A DNA stretch of 64,000 nt, taken from the NCBI RefSeq assembly GCF_021462225.1, contig NC_061800.1, forward strand, positions 1,426,001 to 1,490,000, written 5' to 3'. The stretch comes from Girardinichthys multiradiatus. Lineage: Eukaryota > Chordata > Actinopteri > Cyprinodontiformes > Goodeidae. The translations under genes and the position numbers were made by a program. Positions 10,992 through 21,180 of the stretch are shown here, piece after piece (positions within the stretch are counted from its first letter, which is position 1; the number at the start of each line of letters is the position of its first letter). The notes below the pieces were generated by a model. It saw nothing but the letters and a program-made list of their open reading frames with translations. It made no database searches and was not told the DNA's origin.

Positions 10992-11840
10992 CAGCCACAG
11001 CCCCCACCTCCTCCCCCACTAACAGAGAAAAACAATGGTGAAATGGAGGAGGTTGATATACAAGCAGCACTGGAACTTATAGCACTAAGTAGGATGCAAG
11101 ATTTGCCATATAAAAACATAATAATAAATGGCAAAGTATATAGTTGTTTGTGTGATACAGGGGCATGTAGAACTGTGCTAACTAAACCTCCACCCGGAAT
11201 AAAATATTCTAACACCGCAGTGCATGTTAGATCAGCAGCTGGCACATCAGAGGTACATTACCTAAGTGCACCAGTAACAATAACAGAACCTGAGACAAAA
11301 CTTACTTGTCAGGCTCCCGTTCTGATAAGTCAAAAATGTCCAGTAAACCTGTTGAGAAGAGATCTTGTGCAAAAGTTGCATATAAATATCGTATCAACAG
11401 AAACAGGTATGAAAGCTGTAGTAGAAGAAGGGGCCCTAGTCCTAAATGAACTATCACAGCCGAATTATTACTGGTCCCTCGATCTAGGCCCCACACCAAC
11501 AGCTCGAGAATTGCTGAGGAGAACCAGAGAAAAACAAAGCTCCCAAGAGGCACAGTACATGCTAGATACTGAACTCCATGTAACAATGAGATATAAAAAT
11601 ACTGCAGGGCCAGATTATCAGTATGATACTGTTTTTCACAGAGAAAATAATCAGACTGTTACCATACAGCACCTGTATGTTGACCCCAAAACAGGGAAAT
11701 CTTCCACCTCAATCATACTGTCAGGAAGACAGCTTCAACAGTTTAAAGGCAGTACACCTCATCTGTCATTAACTAAACCTGTGGGGGGTCAGTGGAAAGA
11801 ATTAGAAAACTTTATACAGCATGCTGAAAGAGGGATATGA
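10986..11840 (+). CDS. pro: ERV-A pro region: aspartic protease plus 2H-like domain
   Basis: The frame continues from gag across its TGA. Residue numbers below count from Met at 11043 (265 codons). The protease active site is DTGA at 38-41 in a CLCDTGACRTVL context, with a flap-like segment after it. From about residue 140 a second domain follows: LHVTM (His179, Thr181; codon 11577) and PHLSL (His240, Ser242; codon 11760), 61 residues apart. Two H-hydrophobic-[T/S]-hydrophobic motifs are the catalytic signature of 2H phosphoesterases. Gammaretroviruses have no extra domain at this place. The frame stops at 11840, and RT is in the next frame from 11821, so a frameshift separates them. Protease: sure. 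2H assignment: inferred from motif and conservation in ERV-C and ERV-F. Confidence 0.8.
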   Translation, partial: QLQPQPPPPPPLTEKNNGEMEEVDIQAALELIALSRMQDLPYKNIIINGKVYSCLCDTGACRTVLTKPPPGIKYSNTAVHVRSAAGTSEVHYLSAPVTITEPETKLTCQAPVLISQKCPVNLLRRDLVQKLHINIVSTETGMKAVVEEGALVLNELSQPNYYWSLDLGPTPTARELLRRTREKQSSQEAQYMLDTELHVTMRYKNTAGPDYQYDTVFHRENNQTVTIQHLYVDPKTGKSSTSIILSGRQLQQFKGSTPHLSLTKPVGGQWKELENFIQHAERGI

Positions 11841-13362
11841 GGCATTAACAAGCTCTGACTGGAAAGTAGATCCTAACACAGGAATCTGGAAACTCACTTT
11901 AGGGTGGATAGTCAAAGTTCATCCAAAGACACATTTGGATGAGGCAAAGTGACAGATACAGGGCCTAGCTGAAAGCAAAGAGAGCAACAGGCACCCTGCC
12001 TTAGCTGCTGTCCCACCTGAACTGTGGTCCCAATCATCGACTGATGTAGGACTTATAAAGGGGTTTCCACCATATAAGGTTAAATTAATATCTGAAGAAT
12101 GGCCAGTAGTTCGCCAGTACACCTTGAAACCAGAAGCTGAAGAGGGTATTAAGCCAGTAATACAGGATATGTTGAAATCAGGAATATTAAGGGAAGCACC
12201 TGATGCTACATGTAACACACCTATCTTTCCAGTGCAGAAAGCCAGCACAGGAAAGTGGAGGATGGTTCAGGATCTTAGACCGATAAATAAAATAGTGTGA
12301 CATGCGATTCCAGACGTCCCGAATCCACATACATTACTGCATTCATTAACTCCAGATAAAAAATATTTCTCAGTGGTAGATCTTAGCAATGCTTTCTTTA
12401 CAGTACCACTGCATGAAGAGTCACAGCATTTATTTGGCTTTCAGTTTAAAGGGAAAAAATACACTTACACCAGACTACCACAAGGCTTCAGCAAAAGCCC
12501 ACATGTATATACACAAGCCTTAAGATACTCTATGAGCACCTGTGAGGTGCCTGAACATAGTCAAGTCCTGTTGTATGTAGATGATATTCTTATAGCTTCA
12601 GACACTCAACAACACTGTGAGGAAGCTACTATAACAGTTCTGAAACATCTCTACCAGACGGGGCACAAAGCCTCTAGGGATAAACTGCAGTTTTGCAAGG
12701 AGAAAGTGATTTATTTGGGACATATGTTATCACAACATAGTCGTTCACTCCTAAGTAGTAGAAAAACAGCCATACAAGAAGCCCCAAAACCACGAACTAA
12801 ACAACAAATGATGTCCTTTCTGGGACTGTGTAATTTTTGTAGAGAATGGCTACCAGACTATGCAGCCATTGTACAACCCTTGCAATCTATGATCTATGGC
12901 AAAGACACGACATTAAAAGACAAAATCATATGGACTAAGGAAGGAGAAGTAGCATTCACAGAGCTAAAAAATCTGCTTCAAACAACAGTCACCTTAGCTC
13001 TGCTGGATTATAGCCAGCCTTTCACACTTTGTGTAGATGCATGTAAGGGTTATATGAAAGCTGTATTAACCCAACCATTTGGCTCCAAAAACAGACCTTT
13101 AGCATTTTCTTCTAAAAAACTGGACTCTGTGGCATCTGGATTTCCAAATTGTCTGCAGAGCTGCATCCCAGCAGCAGAAGCCGTGAGGCAGACAGCTGAA
13201 ATTGTGCTGTGCCACCCGCTCACACTGAAAGTTCCTCATTCAGTGTCACTTATATTGCTACAAACTTCCTTTCTTGACTCATGCAAGGCATATTACGTTG
13301 ACCTCATTGTTACTCTCACAACCAAATATAACTCTGCAAAGATGTGGTCCACTAAACCCTAG
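11821..13362 (+). pseudogene. pol: ERV-A reverse transcriptase with two nonsense codons
   Basis: One frame runs from 11821 to 13362, broken by TGA at 11950 and 12298. It contains the fingers (QYTLKPEAEEGIKPVIQDML, then PIFPVQKASTGKWRMVQDLR near 12220-12285), the palm with LPQGF and the catalytic YVDD at 12574-12585, and the thumb and connection (MMSFLGLCNFCREW from about 12808). The stop at 12298 is a TGA before CATGCG at a place where related enzymes have arginine, consistent with CpG decay of CGA. The last 30 codons before 13362 overlap the RNase H frame, so another shift lies near 13270-13360. Confidence 0.87.
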
Positions 13363-14842
13363 CACATTAATTCCAACAGCAGAAGATGGAAAACCACATT
13401 CTTGCAAAACAAAGGTTGAGGAAGATACAAAACCTAGGCAAGATATCTCTCAGACACCTCTGGAAAACTCACAAATAATCTTTGTAGATGGATCAGCATC
13501 AAAAGATGAATATGGAAAAAACAGAGTTGGTTATGCAGTAACCACTGAAACTAAAATTATAGAATCACAGGCCTTGCCCCATACATGCTCAGCACAGACT
13601 GCAGAGCTGTATGCTGTTATTAGAGCGTGTGAACTATATGAAGGAAAAATCCTAACCATCTATACAGACAGCCAATATGTATTCGGTTCTGTTCACCATT
13701 TTGCTAACATATGGGAAAATAGAGGGTTTAAAACATCAGCTGGAACAGAATTGACACATTTTAATCTGTTAAAACGACTGCTGTTAGCTATCCAACTACC
13801 TGCAAAGATAGCACTTTGTAAATGTAAAGCGCATCAATTTGATGAAACCATGGAAACAAAGAGGAACACCTTTGCTGATATTTCTGCTAAAATAGCTTCG
13901 AGGCTTCCCCTCACTTTGAAAATGTCAGATCTCCTATTTATAGATACAGATGTGCTGAAAGATTCACAACAATCTGCACCAGCTGCAGAAGTTAAATCTT
14001 GGCTGAATAGAGGGGCCATAAAGAAAGATGACATTTATCATTTGGGAAATAAGGCAATATTACCAAATAATTTATACAAGATGGCGGCCCATGCGACACA
14101 CGGGGTTTCCCATGTGTCGAGAGGGGGAATGATACACTTAGTAAATCTACATTTCCATACCATAAGTTTTTCTGACTATGCAAGAAACCTTTGTAGATCA
14201 TGTATTATTTGCTGCAAACATAATCCACAGGGGAACATGAGACCCAAAAGAGGCCAGTTCCCAGCAGCAATCCATCCCTTTCACACGATACACATGGATT
14301 TCATAGAGTTATCATGGTCAGGGTGAAAGAAATATTGTTTAGTGGTCATAGATGCATTTTCGAAGTGGGTTGAGATGTATCCTGCAAAACACTGTGATGC
14401 GCTCACAGTGGCGAAGAGTTTAGTGACACATTACTTTCCTACATATGGTATCCCACAAATCATAAGATCAGATAATGGGACTCATTTTGTAAATAATGTA
14501 ATAGAACTGTGCTCTAAAGCATTAGGGTTTCAGTTAAAAAACCATTGTTCTTACCACCCACAATCTGCTGGGCTGGTTGAACGAACAAATGGAACAATAA
14601 AAAATAGATTAAGGAAAACAATGGAAGAAACAGGGAGGTCATGGCCTGAATGTCTATCTCTGGTTAAATTATGGATGAGAATAACTCCAAATCAAACTGG
14701 TCTCACTCCATTTGAAATAGTACATGGCAGACCTGGACTGGAGCACCCCCTGCTGGAGAGGGCCATACCGTGTTCTTCTGACCACACCAACAGCTCTGAA
14801 AATCGCAGAGAGACCATCCTGGATCTACAAGAGCCACTGTAA
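13274..14842 (+). pseudogene. pol: ERV-A RNase H and integrase, one nonsense codon
   Basis: Residues count from 13274. RNase H has the D-E-D-D set at D72 (FVDGSA), E111 (AELYAV), D132 (YTDSQY) and D202 (FADISA). The integrase zinc domain has H276 and H280, with C307 and C310 (CRSCIICC). The first catalytic Asp is D342 (HMDFIEL). TGA at 14324 interrupts the frame, which then resumes in phase (14342-14842) with SDNGTH and SAGLVERTNG, the Asp and Glu being separated by 35 residues as in the DD35E core. The frame ends at 14842 soon after the core, and the C-terminal SH3-like segment is short. Confidence 0.88.
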
Positions 14843-15491
14843 GCTGATATCACCATTACAGGAGCCAAACCAACCGACGGGGTAACAGGGGAATGACCGG
14901 GTACAAAGGGGTTTGATCCATATGGTCTAACATCTCAAACCGGCGAAGAAAACAACTGACCTGTGCCCACTTTAGCATGGCTTTCTGTGACATGTGGACA
15001 GGACTGATAAGCCTGAGCTTAAACCTGGTAGCAGGGCTCTTTCTCTGTTTAAGATAGGATCCACAGGATGTAACATCACATGAGAAGAGATGGACAAGAT
15101 GAACACTGGACCCAAAAGCAGATGATTATGATGACATGTTGTAAATGAATATATCTTCAATGCCTGAGTGTATTCATACTTGTACTTCATAAAATGACCT
15201 TATAGCAGAAAATCGAAAGAAGTCACTGTTTAAGTGGAATGAGAAAAAGTGCAATGATGATATGAACAAGGCTTGTTGTAATTATTTTAATTTTTATTAT
15301 TACATTTTGTTTCTTTGCTTTATTATATTGTTTCACTCTGCCATGATTGGTGGTTGCCTAGGGGCGGAGGAACCGTGTAAGTGTTTCCCACAAAATAATC
15401 TGTTTTCCGTCCTGTGGGTTTGTGCTTACACAGAGTGTTTCATTTTACATGTATTTACTCATGACTTATTCGTGATAAAACAAGGGGGAAC
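14843..15491 (+). other. ERV-A 3' tail without env, ending in a purine tract
   Basis: This gap holds no surface or transmembrane envelope gene. A hydrophobic stretch at 14975-15030 and a 121-codon hydrophobic frame at 15262-15627 that runs into the LTR might be relics of a membrane protein, but no CX6CC or furin motif is present. The tract AAAACAAGGGGGAAC just before the LTR at 15492 is the polypurine tract for plus-strand priming. Confidence 0.6.
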
Positions 15492-15714
15492 TGTTAGGGT
15501 TTCTATGACTTTTTGTATTGTTTATCACTCATCTAAGTGCTTTTCCCTCCTTACATGTTACAGGAAGGGAGATGGTCACAATAATGAGTTATGCTTTTAT
15601 TCTTTTATTATTTTATTATTTTACTAGCAGCATCTGGGGGCTATACACCAGGTCCCACTTCCCACTTCCTCTGTTTGTTTATAATCAAGACAAATGAACC
15701 CTAACCTTTCTGAC

Positions 15715-15747
<33 letters not shown>

Positions 15748-16056
15748 ACCCTGAATGTTGTTGAACTGTGTGTGACCAAGCATGTATAAATAAAGAGGGA
15801 GGAGTGTTAATACTTTGTAGTTTTGCACTGCAGAGTGTGACCTACCCTTGCCGCAAGTATAACTGACTCTGTGTCGTTCCTTACCTCTGAGTTGACTAAA
15901 TAATACCTATCATTAATTTGGTCCTTTGGAGCCGGATATTATAAGAACTAAAGTGATTTTATCTTTCTTTGCAGTGACTGGCGGATCTCCGGGAACAGCC
16001 TGACGTCGAGTTAAGCTCTGCCGCACAGCCGCGTTTAGGCCTGGTGGCTGAAAGTC
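15492..16056 (+). repeat. ERV-A second LTR followed by primer site and leader piece
   Basis: 15492-15912 matches the 5' LTR. Identity then continues through the primer site (TGG at 15919) and about 130 bp of leader to 16056, where it stops abruptly (the 5' copy diverges after 8660). A normal 3' LTR has no primer site or leader after it, so this is the start of a second proviral copy that was cut short, or a recombinant. Confidence 0.75.
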
Positions 16057-16660
16057 AATTGAGAGTTGAGGAGGATGGAGGTGGCGGCAGTAAAACTGCC
16101 TTGCTGCTGTCCGGTAATCCTCCTCCATCTACCTGATTTTCTCAATAAACTCTGGAGAGGGATACAGGAGACTGGTCCTCCTGAAGCTATTAATCTGGCA
16201 AGCAAAAAATCCTCAACCGCTCCTCCAGCTCATCTGGTGTTGCTACAGAAACCTGGGCTGGAGTGATCAAAGATGGCATGGGTGGATCCACAGTGAGCCT
16301 GGGAGAAAGCGCTGTGCCAAACGAAGATGCGGGAATACTCGCTGCAGCCCTCACGTCAGTGGGCAAGGGAACCACCTCCTCGCCAGCCAAAAAGCAAGTA
16401 GTTACTCTACGCCAGCGTTTCCTGCAGCGGGAGGAAAACGTCGGCTTCGCTGCTGGATCAGGGTGCGCAACCAGGGGAGCAGGCGGAGCACGGCGCTGAA
16501 CCCCCCTCAAGGATACAAACTAATCAGGAAAACATATCATGCAGAACATGACATAGAACACAAGAAACTAGAGAACAGCCAGGAAAATAATAAACAGAAA
16601 CAAGATCCAAAGGTAACCAGAAAACAAGAATAACTAGCATCCTAAAATGATGACAGTTTT
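16057..16660. other. Unclassified sequence with a GC-rich core
   Basis: Sequence after the truncated leader. 16070-16510 is GC-rich with overlapping open frames on both strands (16190-16510 minus, 16263-16499 plus), but no motif that I recognise. It is probably part of an interspersed repeat. Confidence 0.3.
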
Positions 16661-16664
16661 ACCA

Positions 16665-17245
16665 TATGTTTTTTTTTTATTTGAATATGTACAGCACTTT
16701 AAAACAAACCAAAGTTCACAAAGTGCTGTATAAATAAAAATGGTATGGTATAGTATGGTATGGCTTCCTGTCTTCTTCAGAGCGGTGCAGAGGAGCCCCT
16801 TGATCATTGCTTGTTTTCCAGGTGGTGCTCTACTTCATACCTCAGGTTTAATTCTTTACTTTTTCTTGTATTTTGTTCATGGTGCATTTTAGTTTATGTT
16901 CTGTTATTCCTGCAGCTCATGTTCTTAGCTTAGATGTGTCCTTGTATTTCTGTTTAGTTCCAGTCATGTTTTTATTTCACTCTTTGTCATAGTAATCAGC
17001 TTCATTTGGTCCACCTGCTTCATGCCAATCAGTCTCCCTGTCTCTCCTGCGTGTGGCCCTATAAATGCTCTTCAGTTCTTTTTGTTCCTTGCTGGTTTAC
17101 TCTGTTGTCCATGCCATGTCTGTCCAAACCGCTTTTCATGCATGTATTAATACCTATTTATTTCACCGAACTGCACCTGTCTGCATTTGGGTCCACACAA
17201 AGAACCAACACTTTCTGACAAATAAAGGAAGAACTAAAAAATCTG
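16665..17245. repeat. LINE tail, pentanucleotide repeat and LTR-like remnant
   Basis: 16665-16735 is an AGTGCTGTATAAATAAA-type LINE tail. It is followed by TATGG repeats at about 16740-16763. From about 16850 to 17215 the text resembles the U3-R of a fish gypsy LTR (CCTATAAATGCTCTTC at about 17058, ending near ACCAACA). I see no partner copy in the window, so the class is uncertain. Confidence 0.35.
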
Positions 17246-17394
17246 TCTCTGCTCTAAAGGTACTAAGCAGAACTACATTCTAAAGCGAACTTAAGTCTGA
17301 TTTTTCCTTTGGGAAACTAGACCTTTCAGGAAGCAGAGTTAACAAGCTCCGGGTAAAACGGAAGGAAATAAGAAGCCTAGAAGTGCATATTTCT

Positions 17395-17806
17395 CTGCGA
17401 TGGAATTAGAAATATTAACTAGAACTGCAAGCAGTTATGATCGGGTTTCAAGCCCCTCCCAGCAACTCCGCCTCCTGCTCTGCCCCTTCCAGCCTACCAC
17501 ATCACACGCCCACATGACCACAATTTCCAAAGGGTCAGGTCAGATCTATGTTGCAGAAGCACTCAGACCTCACAGGACCAACAAGATTGGAGAACCTGCT
17601 AGAGAATGAGCTATTGTGCCTATACATTGAGTTTGATACACATTCAATAATAGGGGGCGCTATAGGCACCAGAAGTTTATATCTGCATAACAGATTGATG
17701 GATTGACATGCAACTTGGTCCAAATGCTCAAGACCTTGACCTCAGGACATACTTTTAATATGAAGTGGGCGTGGGTTATATGCTATCTCACATTTGACCT
17801 TTGAAC
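17395..17806. repeat. Teleost interspersed repeat of unknown class
   Basis: The stretch carries the wording GCAAGCAGTTATGATCGGGT, GGGGGCGCTATAGGCACCAG and AAGTGGGCGTGG. Relatives are at 35826-36376 and 49695-50300. It is non-coding. It ends where the truncated Tc1 element begins. Confidence 0.45.
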
Positions 17807-19032
17807 TCAGTTTCATGGCTAAATTGGACCAGCCTGGTAGCCAGTCTTCAATGATTGCACATTGCACCATTAAGAGCAGAGTGTGAAGGTTCAATTAGCA
17901 GGGTAAGAGCACAGTTTTGCTCAAAATATTGAAATGCACACAACATTATGTGTGACATACCAAAGTTCAAAAGAGGACAAATTGTTGGTGCACGTCTTGC
18001 TGGCGCATCTGTGACCAAGACAGTAAGTCTTTGTGATGTATCAAGAGCCATGGTATCCAGGGTAATGTCAGCATACCACCAAGAAGGACGAACCACATCC
18101 AACAGGATTAACTGTGGACACAAGAGGAAGCTGTCTGAAAGGGGTGTTCGGGTGCTAACCCGGATTGTATCCAAAAAACATAAAACCACGGCCACCCAAA
18201 TCACGGCAGAATTAAATGTGCACCTCAACTCTCCTGTTTCCACCAGAACTGTCCGTCGGGAGCTCCACAGGGTCAATATACACGGCCGAGCTGCTATAGC
18301 CAAACCTTTGGTCACTCATGCCAATGCCAAACGTCGGTTTCAATGGTGCAAGGAGCGCAAATCTTGGGCTGTGGACAATGTGAAACATGTATTGTTCTCT
18401 GATGAGTCCACCTTTACTGTTTTCCCCACATCCGGGAGAGTTACGGTGTGGAGAAGTCCCAAAGAAGCATACAACCCAAAGTGTTGCATGCCCAGAGTGA
18501 AGCATGGGGGTGGATCAGTGATGGTTTGGGCTGCCATATCATGGCATTCCCTTGGCCCAATACTTGTGCTAGATGGGCGCGTCACTGCCAAGGACTACCG
18601 AACCATGTGAGGACCATGTGCATCCAATGGTTCAAACATTGTATCCTGAAGGCGGTGCCGTGTATCAGGATGACAATGCACCAATACACACAGCAAGACT
18701 GGTGAAAGATTGGTTTGATGAACATGAAAGTGAAGTTGAACATCTCCCATGGCCTGCACAGTCACCAGATCTAAATATTATTGAGCCACTTTGGGGTGTT
18801 TTGGAGGAGCGAGTCAGGAAACGTTTTCCTCCACCAGTATCACGTAGTGACCTGGCCACTATCCTGTAAGAAGAATGGCTTACAATCCCTCTGACCACTG
18901 TGCAGGACTTGTATATGTCATTCCCAAAATGAATTGACGCTGTATTGGCCGCAAAAGGAGGCCCTACACCATACTGATTAATTATTGTGGTCTAAAACCA
19001 GGTGTTTCAGTTTCATTGTCCAACCCCTGTAT
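17807..19032 (+). mobile_element. Tc1/mariner element, DD36E type, 5' end truncated
   Basis: The 3' inverted repeat ends at about 19030 with GGTGTTTCAGTTTCATTGTC followed by CAACCCCTGTA. At the 5' end only the inner part of the repeat (TCAGTTTCATGGC, 17810) survives. The transposase gene lies between. No TA duplication is recoverable on the left. Confidence 0.85.
17948..18869 (+). pseudogene. Tc1-like transposase (DD36E), one frameshift
   Basis: It begins MCDIPKFKRGQIVGARLAGA with a paired helix-turn-helix DNA-binding region. The first catalytic Asp is in LFSDEST (about 18400) and a GGGSVMVWAA motif follows. The frame breaks at a TGA at 18608. The rest continues in another frame (from 18573), with the second Asp in YQDDNAP and the Glu in SPDLNIIEPLW. 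There are 36 residues between Asp and Glu, which is the DD36E (Incomer-type) spacing. It stops at 18867-18869. The enzyme cuts and pastes the element in the nucleus; this copy is inactive. Confidence 0.88.
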
Positions 19033-19984
19033 ATATATAACTGCTCACAGGCAAGCCTCGAACTCAGTGTACACTCACGAAAAATGTGTCATGCACAGAC
19101 TCAGACCACTTGGCTTCCTCGTTGCTGATAATGTGGACTGCATCACCTATGATATTCACAGTATGAAACCACAATTACCTGCTATGTCAACTACATTTGT
19201 ATTGATTAAGTTTATTTAATACAAAACAGAATTTAATAGAAAATACTTTATTGTCCCACAAGCAGTGTAGTAAAGGAAAGTAAAACATACTGTGGGGTTT
19301 TCAACAAAGTATACAGTAAAATTTGAGGTGAGGCATAGTCAGGTGATATTGGTATGAATATAAAGATGGTGCAATATAATATAAAACATAAAAGAAAAAA
19401 AACATAATCTCCTTTATTTAGTGAAGGAGCATTGAATGTAACTGTCACGCAGCCAATTTGGCCTGGAAACCCATAAATGTATGAATAGATAATGCTCATA
19501 GATTAGTCTCAAAATGTGATGGAGAATAACTTACTGCTTTCTCAGATACCAGCAAAGTTGTGACATTCTTCTTTTATTACTTGCCCAGTTTTTCAGATTG
19601 CAAAGCTACTTATAAATGACCAAGGTGTCGTGTTTGGAGGGAAAAGGACTCAAATGACACGGTGAGCAACGCAACCACGTCTTTTTTTTACCCACGTCAT
19701 GCAAGCCCATTCTAGTAGCAAGCTCCCAGTTGTAGGTTTCCACCTTTTCGGATTTACCTTTCAGAATAAAATCGGTTATACAAAAGAAATTACACCACAT
19801 CCCCCTTTGTTTGAAAACAGCAAAGACCAAAGAAAAAAAAATTACTGTATGTATGAAAACTGTAACTTTCTTTAATCTTTTTTTCTGAGCATATTATAAC
19901 TGTTTTCTCTTAACCTTTACTCTACCTTTAAACCATTTTATCTCACAAATTCAGTCTTTATGGTTCTATAAGAACAGAGCTACT
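19033..19984. other. Sequence without recognisable gene
   Basis: AT-rich. 19230-19300 looks like the minus-strand tail of a LINE (TACTTTATTGTCCC). The other open frames are motif-free. Confidence 0.4.
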
Positions 19985-20526
19985 GGGAGAAATTTGTTTG
20001 ATGTGGGTGAGGCACCCTTTGTTGATCTGACTGGCGTACTTGGGGTTTGCACCTTTTGGAGTAATTTATGGCAAAGGCCGTAGGTGATGGCTATTTCTCT
20101 TAATGGTTCCTGAAGGGCTCTCCACAACATGTGAGCGGAGTGTGGACTGAGAAGAAATGACAGTCCCTTCACACAGTCAGTCATCCACACTGTTTGTCCT
20201 GGTGAGAGTAAGGGAAGCTCTCACACATGATGTTTCCTGTTATACAAGGCACTGCCCTTCATCCTCCTCTCTCTTTCTTTTCTGACCATTGCAGTTCTAT
20301 TGGGCAGGGTAGGAACAAGCAAGGAAGGAAGCTGGGATAAAGGTGTGCGAAGTCTTTGTCCCATCAGTAGTTGCGCTGGGCTATAACCATTAGCCAATGG
20401 GGTCGCTCTATACTCTAGACGTGCAAGATATAGATCTTTTGCTTTCTTTAGAAGTCTTTTCACAGTTTGGACATGTCGCTCAGCTTTACGCAAATCTTGG
20501 ACTGCTTGGTATATGTCTGAAACCAT
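19985..20526 (-). pseudogene. Ty3/gypsy integrase C-terminal fragment
   Basis: The minus frame 20526-20221 reads KAERHVQTVKRLLKKAKDLY, then EYRATPLANGYSPAQLLMGQ, the post-core integrase motif of fish gypsy elements. Downstream (20220-19985) the continuation LPLLSPGQTV is found in a shifted frame. The DDE core is missing: to the right it joins unrelated sequence at about 20520. It is probably the same dead element as the RT piece at 20985-21180. Confidence 0.75.
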
Positions 20527-20984
20527 AGACTGCTGTAAATGGAAAGTCGGGCTATTGGCCAGGCTCTCGCATGCAAATGTAGGGGGAGAGGCCTGGGTTG
20601 AACACGGTGGCTTTGTGCCAGCCGTTTGGCCTACGGCCTATTCATCCCTTCGGGACTGTCCGGGCCTTTCGGAAACACAGAGCGCCGATGAAATTTGGTT
20701 AATTTCATCACATGCCCACATTATAAAGGCTGTCCCTCTCTTCTAACCGGGTGGCCCATTAAGGGAAACAGGGACACCCGGTGGAAGAGAGAGATATGCA
20801 CAGGGAAGACATGTCCATGGGATTGTCCGGCCAAGTGTACCCAGGTTTCAGACACCTGTCCCTGGGTAACCTCCAGCCATTTTCCTGAAACTTTCCATAA
20901 TAATAATGTATGCCAAAAGTCCCAAAACACTAAAGCACCCTACTTTCAGGACACTTTGAATAAATGACAAAGTGTGGGACACTT
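20527..20984. other. Unclassified insert between gypsy pieces
   Basis: A moderately GC-rich segment of unknown origin separates the integrase and RT remnants. It contains an 8-bp inverted repeat (ACCGGGTG near 20745 and CACCCGGT near 20776), too short to define an element. Confidence 0.3.
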
Positions 20985-21180
20985 AACTTCCTGTTTGCTT
21001 AGATCACATTCTTCCAGGTTTAGTGTAACACCGGCCTCTTGCAGTTTGTTGTGCAATCTGCTGTTGTGCTCCTACTGGTCCTGTCCCCAAATGAGGATGT
21101 CATCAATGTGACAAACCGTGCCTGGTAACCCACTGAGGATCACAAACATTCTCCGCTGGACATGCTCTAGGCCTTAACTC
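20985..21180 (-). pseudogene. Ty3/gypsy RT palm fragment
   Basis: The minus strand reads GLPGTVCHIDDILIWGQDQ, the IDD-type catalytic box of a gypsy RT. After a stop comes LHNKLQEAGVTLNLEECDLS. Only about 60 codons remain. Confidence 0.7.

Larger units (their letters stand above)
8078..16056 (+). mobile_element. ERV-A: endogenous gamma-type retrovirus lacking env
   Basis: Order on the plus strand: LTR (8078-8516), tRNA-Tyr-type primer site, leader with splice donor and hairpin array, gag, protease plus a 2H-like domain, RT, RNase H, integrase, a 0.65-kb tail without env, a purine tract, then a second LTR (15492). The two LTRs differ by few substitutions besides a variable C/CA tract, so this is the youngest provirus here. 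Decay consists of a gag frameshift, pol frameshifts and three in-frame TGA codons. The second LTR is followed by another primer site and leader fragment up to 16056, which is unusual. I found no target duplication. Confidence 0.9.

Noticed and set aside
15262..15627. Hydrophobic 121-codon frame before and into the ERV-A second LTR, possible env relic
   Set aside because: No furin site, CX6CC or other env motif, and a third of it is LTR sequence.
20745..20785. ACCGGGTG/CACCCGGT inverted repeat as a transposon end or terminator
   Set aside because: Single short palindrome with no duplication or second copy.
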